6,896 nt of DNA from Chloroflexota bacterium (lineage in GTDB: Bacteria > Chloroflexota > Anaerolineae > Anaerolineales > VGOW01). Positions 1-5,648 of the stretch are shown one piece after another. The DNA is taken from assembly GCA_016215145.1 (NCBI GenBank), contig JACRLA010000068.1, positions 1 through 6,896 on the forward strand. Direction: 5' to 3'. How positions within the stretch are numbered: position 1 is the stretch's first letter; each line of letters opens with the position of its first letter. A model generated the notes under the pieces. It did no database searches and had not been told where the DNA came from. It saw only the letters and a list, made by a program, of their open reading frames with translations. The position numbers and the translations under genes are program-made.

Positions 1-963
1 CCTGTTGCAATAACGGCGACGACCCAATCGCAACCCAAAGAGCAAGCGGTGACGATCATTCCATTAAGCGGTGATCTCCAAAACAGTAAAGCCGAAATTT
101 CTGGTCTCGCTTGGTATAAAGATTATTTGATCGTCATGCCGCAATACCCAAATTTCAGAAGCGCGGCGGGCGATGGGCGTTTGTTTGCGATTCCCAAAGC
201 GGACATCATTGCCTTTTTAGATGGCAAGACGAAAACAGTTTCGCAAAAAGAGATTCCGTTTTTTGCGTCGTGCATCACGCAAAAAATAAAAGGCTATCAA
301 GGTTTTGAAGCGATTGAGTTTAAAGAGGATCGCGTCTACATGACGATTGAAGCCGAGCCTGGCGGCATGATGGCGTATTTGGTCCGCGGCACGATCAAAC
401 CTGATTTGAGTGAGATACGACTCGATGCAAATGTTTTGATCGAGATGAAGCCGCAAGCCGACGTGAGCAACGCTTCGAACGAGTCGTTGATGGTAATGAA
501 TGATCGCCTGATCTCATTCTATGAAGGCAACGGCGCGAAGTTGAATCCTAAACCTGTCGGTTACGCCTTCGCTCTGCCGACTCTGGACGTGATGCCGCCG
601 ATCCCGTTCCCCAACATCGAATACCGCATCACCGATGCCACGACGGCGGACGCCGATGGAAAATTTTGGGCGATCAATTATTTTTTTCCATCCGAGTCGG
701 TGAAATACAAAACGGGCGAAGATGCGTTAGCGAAAAAATTTGGCAAGGGTGCAACGCACGCTAAACAACTCCATGTAGAACGATTGGTAGAATTTCAATA
801 CGCGGCGGGCGGTATCACGCTGACGAACATTCCGCCGATCCAGTTGCAATTGGAGAACGACGCCCGCAATTGGGAAGGCATCGCGCGGCTTGAGGGGCGG
901 GGCTTTTTAATTGCGACGGATGAACATCCGAAAACTATTTTAGGGTTTGTCTCCATGCCGTAA
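1..963 (+). CDS. Secreted beta-propeller-like protein, 5'-truncated by window edge
   Basis: The reading frame is open from base 1 to the TAA at 961-963, giving 320 residues. A GTG at 49 is a possible start, but the codons before it also read as protein (PVAITATTQSQPKEQA). That Thr/Gln/Pro-rich stretch resembles the linker behind the lipobox of exported lipoproteins, and no ribosome binding site precedes the GTG, so the true start is probably outside the window. The body has many short beta-strand-like segments with Gly/Asp turns. Near the C-terminus it reads NWEGIARLEGRGFLIATDEH, a pattern like the EGIA...DE strands of SdiA-regulated or esterase-like phytase propellers. I infer a cell-surface or secreted propeller of unknown ligand. 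No catalytic residues can be assigned. The gene is separated from the importer by a repeat-filled gap with its own promoter, so it is probably not in that operon. Coding is near certain; the fold is tentative. Confidence 0.75.
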   Translation, partial: PVAITATTQSQPKEQAVTIIPLSGDLQNSKAEISGLAWYKDYLIVMPQYPNFRSAAGDGRLFAIPKADIIAFLDGKTKTVSQKEIPFFASCITQKIKGYQGFEAIEFKEDRVYMTIEAEPGGMMAYLVRGTIKPDLSEIRLDANVLIEMKPQADVSNASNESLMVMNDRLISFYEGNGAKLNPKPVGYAFALPTLDVMPPIPFPNIEYRITDATTADADGKFWAINYFFPSESVKYKTGEDALAKKFGKGATHAKQLHVERLVEFQYAAGGITLTNIPPIQLQLENDARNWEGIARLEGRGFLIATDEHPKTILGFVSMP

Positions 964-965
964 TT

Positions 966-1069
966 GGGTTGTTGGATGGTTGGGTTGTTGGGTGGTTAGG
1001 TGGTTGGGTGGTTAGGTGGTTGGGTGGTTGGGTGGTTGGGTGGTTAGGTGGTTGGGTTGTTGGGTGGTT
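966..1069 (+). repeat. Tandem repeat, 13 units of 8 bp, G/T-rich
   Basis: Thirteen consecutive octamers fit in perfect register, starting two bases after the stop of the upstream gene. The consensus is (G/A)GGT(G/T)GTT. Unit position 1 is G or A, position 5 is G or T, and one unit (974-981) has A at position 3. No unit is shifted by an indel. The strand holds only G, T and scattered A, with GG or GGG runs every few bases, so two-tier G-quadruplexes are plausible. The period is not a multiple of three, so every frame reads as an 8-residue peptide repeat such as GWVVGWLG. This is a repeat effect and not evidence for a gene. Confidence 0.95.
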
Positions 1070-1075
1070 AGCATG

Positions 1076-1096
1076 TCACGCATCACGTATCACGCC
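1076..1096 (+). repeat. Short heptamer tandem repeat, three units
   Basis: Three successive heptamers read TCACGCA, TCACGTA and TCACGCC, beginning six bases after the octamer array. The copy number is low, so chance is not excluded, but placement directly beside another tandem array suggests a repeat-prone intergenic segment. No function can be assigned. Confidence 0.55.
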
Positions 1097-1098
1097 AT

Positions 1099-1114
1099 CC
1101 GCTACGCGGAGCGG
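1099..1114. repeat. Small inverted repeat, 5-bp stem
   Basis: CCGCT at 1099-1103 pairs with AGCGG at 1110-1114 around the 6-base loop ACGCGG. No T-run follows, so it is not a convincing intrinsic terminator for the upstream gene. It lies about 19 bases before the proposed -35 element of the importer promoter and could be an operator-like site, but the short stem makes chance a real possibility. Confidence 0.35.
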
Positions 1115-1132
1115 CCATTCGCTACCCTCGAT

Positions 1133-1161
1133 TTGCTATTTTGTGCTATGCTTTTTATACT
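1133..1161 (+). promoter_or_regulatory. Candidate sigma70-type promoter of the importer operon
   Basis: A -35-like TTGCTA (1133-1138, 4 of 6 matches to TTGACA) and a -10-like TATACT (1156-1161, 5 of 6 to TATAAT) are separated by exactly 17 bp. Transcription would start near 1168, leaving a leader of under 20 bases that carries the ribosome binding site. An overlapping extended -10, TGC-TATGCT at 1144-1152, is an alternative but lacks a good -35. No riboswitch-sized leader fits between this promoter and the start codon. Confidence 0.5.
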
Positions 1162-1170
1162 AATCTTCCC

Positions 1171-1177
1171 AAAGGAG
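1171..1177 (+). promoter_or_regulatory. Ribosome binding site of the solute-binding protein
   Basis: AAAGGAG is a strong Shine-Dalgarno match with its last base 8 bases before ATG 1186. It fixes the start there and rules out the in-frame TTG at 1141, which lies upstream of this site and within the proposed promoter. Confidence 0.8.
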
Positions 1178-1185
1178 AAGAAGAC

Positions 1186-2313
1186 ATGAACAAACTTTTT
1201 AAAGCAGTTTCATTGTTAGCGGTGCTGTCGCTGGTGTTAGTCGCGTGCGCGACTCCGACGACCGAGGCACCCAAGCCAACAGCCGCGCCTGCGGCAACAA
1301 GTGCGCCTGCGGCGACCACCGCGCCTCAACCCACAGCGGTGCCGCCGACAGCCACCAAGGCTCCCCTCAAGGGCGAACTCAGCTTGCTCTGCACGCCGCA
1401 ACAAGTGTGGTGCGAAGGTATGAAGAAAGAGTTCGAAGCGAAGTATCCGGGCGTTACCGTGAACTTCGTGCGCCTCTCCAGCGGCGAATCGCTCACGCGC
1501 TTGCGCAACGAGAAAGCCAATCCCCAGTTTGATATTTGGTGGGGCGGTCCGGCTGACTCCTTCATCGCCGCGAAGAAGGAAGGATTGCTTGAACCGTACA
1601 AGACGGCGGCTCAGGCGAATCTCATTGACCCCAAGTTGATGATTGACCAAGATGCAAACCCACAATGGGTCGGTATCTACGTCGGTTCACTTGGCTTCGC
1701 CACGAACACCAAGCAGACGGCGATCAAGGCTCCTACCTCAATGGATGATCTGATCAAACCTGAACTCAAGGGGCAGATCGTCATCGCCCATCCGGCATCG
1801 TCCGGAACGTCCTATACCTTCATGTGCACCATTCTTCAAACTAAAGGTGAAGCAGCTGGTTGGGAGTATATGAAGAAGTTTGCGGCGAACGTTTTGCTCT
1901 GGACGAAGAGCGGTGCGGCTCCTGTTGATAATTCCGGCAAGGGCGAAGCGGCTGTGGGCGTGGTCTTTTCGCATGACATCGTCGCCGGTATTGAGAAAGG
2001 CTATCCGTTGGCTCTGACATTCCCGGCGGAAGGCACGGGCTACGAGATCGGCGGCATGGGCATTATCAAAGGCGCCAAGAATCTCGAACTTGCTAAAGCC
2101 TGGTACGACTGGGCGCTTGAAGGCAAGACTCAGGAACTCGGCAAGAAGTACACTGCGTATCAAGGTCTTACCATCAAAGGCGCAGTGCCACCCAAGCCGG
2201 AGTTGTTGCAAGTCAAACTCATCAACTACGACTTTGATTATTGTGGCAACAACAAGAAAGCCTTCGTTGATAAGTTCTCCAACGAAATCGCGGCGGCTTC
2301 GTTAGCCAAATAA
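1186..2313 (+). CDS. ABC importer solute-binding lipoprotein (AfuA/FbpA family)
   Basis: A 375-residue extracytoplasmic binding protein that delivers substrate to the downstream permease. Residues 1-20 are a lipoprotein signal peptide (basic MNKLFK, hydrophobic core) and the lipobox LVAC places the lipidated cysteine at C21. Residues 22-62 form a Pro/Thr/Ala-rich spacer. The binding domain starts near 63 and carries patterns I recognise from the COG1840-like family: RLSSGE (96-101), NPQFDIWWGGPAD (112-124), HPASSGTSYT (202-211), KSGAAP (241-246) and FPAEGTGYEIGG (279-290). Four cysteines in the domain (69, 76, 214, 353) might form disulfides. The neighbouring tyrosine pair that binds iron in classic FbpA proteins is not evident, so ferric iron is not assured; phosphonate or sugar-phosphate ligands known from relatives are alternatives. 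The strong promoter, strong ribosome site and following terminator suggest it is made in excess over the membrane parts. The family is clear; the ligand is unknown. Confidence 0.93.
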   Translation: MNKLFKAVSLLAVLSLVLVACATPTTEAPKPTAAPAATSAPAATTAPQPTAVPPTATKAPLKGELSLLCTPQQVWCEGMKKEFEAKYPGVTVNFVRLSSGESLTRLRNEKANPQFDIWWGGPADSFIAAKKEGLLEPYKTAAQANLIDPKLMIDQDANPQWVGIYVGSLGFATNTKQTAIKAPTSMDDLIKPELKGQIVIAHPASSGTSYTFMCTILQTKGEAAGWEYMKKFAANVLLWTKSGAAPVDNSGKGEAAVGVVFSHDIVAGIEKGYPLALTFPAEGTGYEIGGMGIIKGAKNLELAKAWYDWALEGKTQELGKKYTAYQGLTIKGAVPPKPELLQVKLINYDFDYCGNNKKAFVDKFSNEIAAASLAK

Positions 2314-2329
2314 ACACTCTGTTTGTGGG

Positions 2330-2361
2330 GCGGGGCGGGTTTAACCCGCCCCGCTATTTTT
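2330..2361 (+). terminator. Intrinsic terminator/attenuator between binding protein and permease
   Basis: GCGGGGCGGG (2330-2339) pairs perfectly with CCCGCCCCGC (2345-2354) around TTTAA; the palindrome extends to 12-bp arms about a single central base. TATTTTT follows directly. A GC-rich 10-bp stem plus a T-rich tail is a classic Rho-independent terminator. It lies 16 bases after the binding-protein stop and 7 bases before the permease ATG. Partial read-through would favour the binding protein over the membrane and ATPase parts, and the hairpin may also protect the upstream mRNA end. Confidence 0.9.
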
Positions 2362-2368
2362 AAACGAT

Positions 2369-4411
2369 ATGACTCGACTCGCTCGCTCGTCACTGCTCGA
2401 CCCGCTTCGTCATCGCTATCATGAATTTAAATTAATCGCCCGCGATCCGGTGCTTCTAGTTAGCTTACTGGTCACGGGCGCTTTTATTCTGGCGTTTATC
2501 GTCTGGCCCTTGGCGCGCGTTATCTATCAGGGGTTTTTCGCCGGCGCAGGACATGAAAACGAAGGCGCGTTCAGTTTGGAATATTTTCAGTATTATGTAA
2601 ATCCTAAATACACCGAGCAGTATTGGTACATTTTCTGGTGGACGATGCAAATGGGTTTTGGCGCCGCCATCGGCAGCACCGCCGTGGGTTTTCTTTTCGC
2701 CTATACCATGGTGCGCTGCCAGATGCCCTTCAGGAGCGCCGTCCATGCCCTGACACTCGTTCCCACCATCTCGCCGCCGTTTGCCATCGCCCTCGCCACG
2801 ATTCTTTTGTTTGGGCGTTCCGGCCTCATCACAAAAGAACTCTTGCACATTCAATACAAGCCGGGTGAAACGGGCGTGTATGGGTTAGGCGGACTCATCT
2901 TCGTCCAGATCATCACATTTTTTCCGGTTGCCTATCTCATCATTCGCGGTTTGCTTGAACGCATTGACCCCTCGATGGAAGAAGCCGCGTTGGCGCTTGG
3001 CGCGAGCAAGTGGCATATCTTCTTGACGATCACCTTGCCACTGTTGACTCCGGGCATCGCCGGTTCGTTCTTGCTGATGTTCGTCGAATCGCTTGCCGAT
3101 TTAGGCAACCCCATTTTCATTGCGGGCAACATCACCGTGCTTTCAACGCAGATCTGGATTGCCGTCAACGGCGAATTTAATCAGCAGAAGGGAGCGGCGC
3201 TCTCGTTGATTCTCTTGCTGCCGACGTTGACCGTTTTTCTTTTGCAGCGCTACTGGGTCTCGCGCAAATCGTATATTGCCGTGACGGGCAAGCCCACCGG
3301 CGGCGGCACAGGGTTTGTTAAAGAGCCACTGATACGCTGGACTTTTATCTCGCTGACCTTTTTAGTTCTGGCGTTGATCCTTTTGCTTTACGGCGCAATT
3401 TTTATGGGCTCGATCACCAAACTGTGGGGTATTGATTACTCGTTTGATTTCACACACTATGCCAACGCATTGGATCGCGGACTGAAACCGATTCTTGATA
3501 CCTCCTTCCTCTCCGCGCTTGCCACGCCCATTGCCGGGTTGGCGGGGATGGTCATCGCCTTCCTCGTCGTGCGTAAAGCGTTTAGCGGCAAAGAAGTTTT
3601 AGACTTTGCATCGAATCTTGGCGGCGCAGTGCCGGGCACTATTCTCGGCATCGGCTACATCATCGCCTTCATTCAAGCGCCGCTGTTCGTAGTGTTCATC
3701 ATCTACCTTGCCCTCGCCTATTATCTGGCGAGTCTGTTAGTGAAAAGATTCTGGGGGCGCACCTTGATTGTATTTATTGCCACACTGATCGGCACGAGCT
3801 TCAACTTTTTGGCGACGAACGAAAAAGGGCGGCAGTCACTGCTAGCCAATCCGCTCATCGCGCCGTTCAGCACTGCGCCGATCATTGAGACTCAAATGTG
3901 GCTCAACATACTTGCCGCGATCCTGATCATCGTGGCAATACTGTCCCTCGTTTTTGCTCAAGCAGGATCGCGTCGAATAATTTTCATCACCCTGATCCTC
4001 ATGGCGGGATACTTGCTCACGCGTCTGGTCATTACCGATTGGACAGCGCCACTCGTGGTGTGGGGCAAACAACTCGGTGGAATTTATTTCCCCAAGATAT
4101 TCGCCAGTCTTGCCGGGTGGCTCAACCTGTTTTTTCAACCGCCTCTAGCAATTCTTGGATTCACTTACATTGCAATTAGCGGCTTTATGATGGAACGTTG
4201 GTCATCGCTTGTGAGAATCATCGTCGGCACAGCGTTGCTCGCCGCCTTCGCCGCTCTCACGTTCTATGGCGAAGCGCTGGCGCTCGTCGGATCGCCCTAC
4301 ATCATCCTCGCCGCGTATGCTGTTCGCTCACTTCCAGCGTCGGTGCGCGCGGGGGTCGCCTCCCTTCAGCAAATTGATCCTTCTATCGAGGAAGCCTCTA
4401 CCCCATCTTGA
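2369..4411 (+). CDS. Fused two-domain ABC permease (FbpB-like), C-terminus lost by frame disruption
   Basis: The inner-membrane channel of the importer, 680 residues as read. ATG 2369 has no visible Shine-Dalgarno and follows an AT-rich stretch just after the terminator. Domain 1 (about 28-295) has hydrophobic spans near 29-53, 95-115, 125-147, 172-193, 225-245 and 275-292, with a full EAA loop (EEAALALGAS, 204-213) that docks to the ATPase. Domain 2 starts near 322 and repeats the plan, with spans near 324-347, 383-401 and 417-435. About 200 extra, mostly hydrophobic residues (roughly 437-637) then precede LVGSPYIILAAYAVRS (639-654). The second EAA loop begins as DPSIEEAS (670-677) but then reads TPS and stops. 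A full FbpB-like permease continues with the rest of the loop and more membrane spans. The missing tail resumes in another frame from about 4396, so the gene is probably broken or misassembled. The domain architecture is clear; the product as read is unlikely to work. Confidence 0.88.
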   Translation: MTRLARSSLLDPLRHRYHEFKLIARDPVLLVSLLVTGAFILAFIVWPLARVIYQGFFAGAGHENEGAFSLEYFQYYVNPKYTEQYWYIFWWTMQMGFGAAIGSTAVGFLFAYTMVRCQMPFRSAVHALTLVPTISPPFAIALATILLFGRSGLITKELLHIQYKPGETGVYGLGGLIFVQIITFFPVAYLIIRGLLERIDPSMEEAALALGASKWHIFLTITLPLLTPGIAGSFLLMFVESLADLGNPIFIAGNITVLSTQIWIAVNGEFNQQKGAALSLILLLPTLTVFLLQRYWVSRKSYIAVTGKPTGGGTGFVKEPLIRWTFISLTFLVLALILLLYGAIFMGSITKLWGIDYSFDFTHYANALDRGLKPILDTSFLSALATPIAGLAGMVIAFLVVRKAFSGKEVLDFASNLGGAVPGTILGIGYIIAFIQAPLFVVFIIYLALAYYLASLLVKRFWGRTLIVFIATLIGTSFNFLATNEKGRQSLLANPLIAPFSTAPIIETQMWLNILAAILIIVAILSLVFAQAGSRRIIFITLILMAGYLLTRLVITDWTAPLVVWGKQLGGIYFPKIFASLAGWLNLFFQPPLAILGFTYIAISGFMMERWSSLVRIIVGTALLAAFAALTFYGEALALVGSPYIILAAYAVRSLPASVRAGVASLQQIDPSIEEASTPS

Positions 4412-4575
4412 CTGCGTTGATCATGAGTGAAGTGGAACAAGGCGGCACGAGTCTAGCGGCGGCATACTCGATGATCCTGATCTTCATCGTGTTAGCGGCG
4501 ATTGGGTTGATGTATGCTTGGGCAGGGCGTGCTTTCCGCACAACCGGTATCGAAACCTCATTGGGAGCTGGATAA
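4396..4575 (+). pseudogene. Detached C-terminal tail of the permease, in another frame
   Basis: Codons from 4396 to the TAA at 4573-4575 read 59 residues beginning LYPILTALIMSEVEQGG, then a membrane span (about SMILIFIVLAAIGLMYA) and a short basic tail. In frame, order and position this matches the end of the permease: in its first half, VLSTQIWIAVNGEF (257-270) followed by the span at 275-292 is the counterpart. Judged against that half, about 45-50 residues between EEAS and LYPI are absent, and the frame is shifted as well. A one-base error alone therefore cannot restore the protein. ATG 4423 could start a 50-residue peptide, but it has no evident ribosome site. The tail ends one base before the ATPase start. 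Confidence 0.8.
4563..4567 (+). promoter_or_regulatory. Ribosome binding site of the ATPase gene
   Basis: GGGAG lies inside the last codons of the permease tail, 9 bases before ATG 4577. It supports that start over the in-frame ATG at 4514, whose extra residues (MLGQGVLSAQ...) are an out-of-frame reading of the permease tail. In an intact operon this arrangement would couple ATPase translation to that of the permease. Confidence 0.7.
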
Positions 4576-4576
4576 A

Positions 4577-5647
4577 ATGTATCTGACACTCGACAACATC
4601 ACTAAAAAATTTCCGCCGCGCGGCAAGCAGGGCGAAGTTGCCGCCGTGAATGATATTTCACTGAGCATTGAAAAAGGACAATTCGTCACACTGCTCGGTC
4701 CTTCGGGCTGCGGCAAAACGACCACGCTGCGACTCGTCGCCGGTTTTGAATTTCCTACGTCGGGGCATATCACGCTTGACGGCGCGCATCTTGAAGATGT
4801 GCCGCCCAATCGCCGCAACATGGCGATGGTCTTTCAGAGTTACGCTATCTTTCCGCACCTCAATGTATACGAGAACATCGCTTATGGGCTGAAAATTAAA
4901 AAGCTCTCGGCGGCTGAAATAAAACGACGCATTGGCGAAGTGGTGAACTTGGTTCAACTCGGCGGACTCGAAGACCGCGCCCCCAATCAACTTTCTGGCG
5001 GACAGCAGCAGCGTGTGGCGCTCGCCCGCGCGCTCGTCGTCGAACCCAAAGTTTTGTTGTTCGACGAACCGCTCTCGAACTTGGACGCCAAGCTGCGCGC
5101 GCAAATGCGTTTTGAGATTCGCCGTTTGCAGCAGCATCTTGGGATCACCAGCGTTTACGTGACTCACGATCAAGCCGAAGCGATGGCACTCTCCGATCGG
5201 ATCGTGGTGATGAATCAAGGTCGCATCGAGCAAGCCGACACGCCCGAAGCGGTTTATAAACGTCCCATGTCGAAGTTCGTCGCCGACTTCATTGGTCGCG
5301 CCAACTTCGTGGATGCCAAAGTGAATGAGATTAAAAATTCTCACGCCGTAGTGACTCTGTTCGAAAAAAACATCACCATATCTTGCAGCCCGAAAGTGCA
5401 AGCAAGCACGCAAGCGCACGCCATGGTGCGTCCCGAATCGATCAAACTTTCCACAACCGTTGACGGCGTCAGCGGCGTTGTGAAATCGGCAGCGTATTTA
5501 GGGTCGTTAGTAGAATACGAAGTCGAAGTGAACGGGGCGATCTTGTTGGTTGTGGACTACGAGCCGAAGCGCATCTTTGCCGCCGGGGATCGGGTGGGCG
5601 TCGCGGCAGAACCCTCGCACACCTATTTGTTGCCGCTGGAGAAATAG
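4577..5647 (+). CDS. ABC transporter ATPase with TOBE-like C-terminal region (FbpC/PotA type)
   Basis: A 356-residue cytoplasmic ATPase that drives the importer by binding the EAA loops of the permease. All nucleotide-binding motifs are intact: Walker A GPSGCGKTT (41-49), Q-loop Q87 in VFQSYAIFPH, signature LSGGQQQR (139-146), Walker B VLLFDE (159-164) with catalytic E164, D-loop SNLD (167-170) and switch H197 in VTHDQAEAM. Residues from about 270 to 350 form a beta-rich tail containing MVRPESIKL and AAYLGSLVEYEVEV, typical of the TOBE region of importer ATPases. The length is normal for the FbpC/PotA/MalK group. It follows the permease tail after one base and is followed by a zinc-ribbon gene after one base. 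Its intactness contrasts with the damaged permease, which means either recent damage or an assembly fault. Related polyamine and sugar ATPases look alike; the choice of FbpC type rests on the neighbouring binding protein and fused permease. Confidence 0.96.
   Translation: MYLTLDNITKKFPPRGKQGEVAAVNDISLSIEKGQFVTLLGPSGCGKTTTLRLVAGFEFPTSGHITLDGAHLEDVPPNRRNMAMVFQSYAIFPHLNVYENIAYGLKIKKLSAAEIKRRIGEVVNLVQLGGLEDRAPNQLSGGQQQRVALARALVVEPKVLLFDEPLSNLDAKLRAQMRFEIRRLQQHLGITSVYVTHDQAEAMALSDRIVVMNQGRIEQADTPEAVYKRPMSKFVADFIGRANFVDAKVNEIKNSHAVVTLFEKNITISCSPKVQASTQAHAMVRPESIKLSTTVDGVSGVVKSAAYLGSLVEYEVEVNGAILLVVDYEPKRIFAAGDRVGVAAEPSHTYLLPLEK
5638..5641 (+). promoter_or_regulatory. Ribosome binding site selecting a TTG start
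   Basis: GGAG near the end of the ATPase gene is 7 bases before TTG 5649. The next in-frame candidate, ATG 5676, is preceded by CTCCCAACCAACGC with no Shine-Dalgarno match. TTG is therefore the better start, and translation is probably coupled to the ATPase. Confidence 0.6.
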
Positions 5648-5648
5648 T

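Noticed and set aside
49..51. GTG as the real start of the first gene
   Set aside because: The frame is open upstream to base 1 with lipoprotein-linker-like residues, and no ribosome site precedes the GTG.
966..1069. CRISPR array
   Set aside because: The units are 8 bp and directly adjacent, without unique spacers.
969..1163. Small ORF encoding a Trp/Gly/Val-rich peptide
   Set aside because: It is the octamer tandem array read as codons; all frames give a similar repeating peptide, and it has no ribosome site and runs into the importer promoter.
1141..1185. Upstream TTG start for the solute-binding protein
   Set aside because: The extra residues MCYAFYTNLPKGEED would spoil the signal peptide, and this stretch contains the proposed -10 element and the ribosome site for ATG 1186.
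1237..1665. Antisense ORF opposite the binding protein, Arg/Cys/Gly-rich
   Set aside because: Its composition comes from reading the Pro/Thr/Ala linker codons backwards; no domain or promoter supports it.
4396..4411. Programmed ribosomal frameshift in the permease
   Set aside because: There is no typical slippery heptamer followed by a structure, and a frameshift would not restore the 45-50 residues that are missing at the junction.
4514..4576. Upstream start for the ATPase
   Set aside because: Those residues are an out-of-frame reading of the permease tail; MYLTLDNITKKF from ATG 4577 is the normal beginning of this ATPase type.
4658..5419. Antisense ORF of 253 residues opposite the ATPase
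   Set aside because: It is a shadow of the highly conserved ATPase gene, with no recognisable domain and no own start signals.
5550..5648. Upstream start for the zinc-ribbon protein
   Set aside because: This overlaps about 100 bases of the intact ATPase gene in another frame; TTG 5649 has a properly spaced GGAG.
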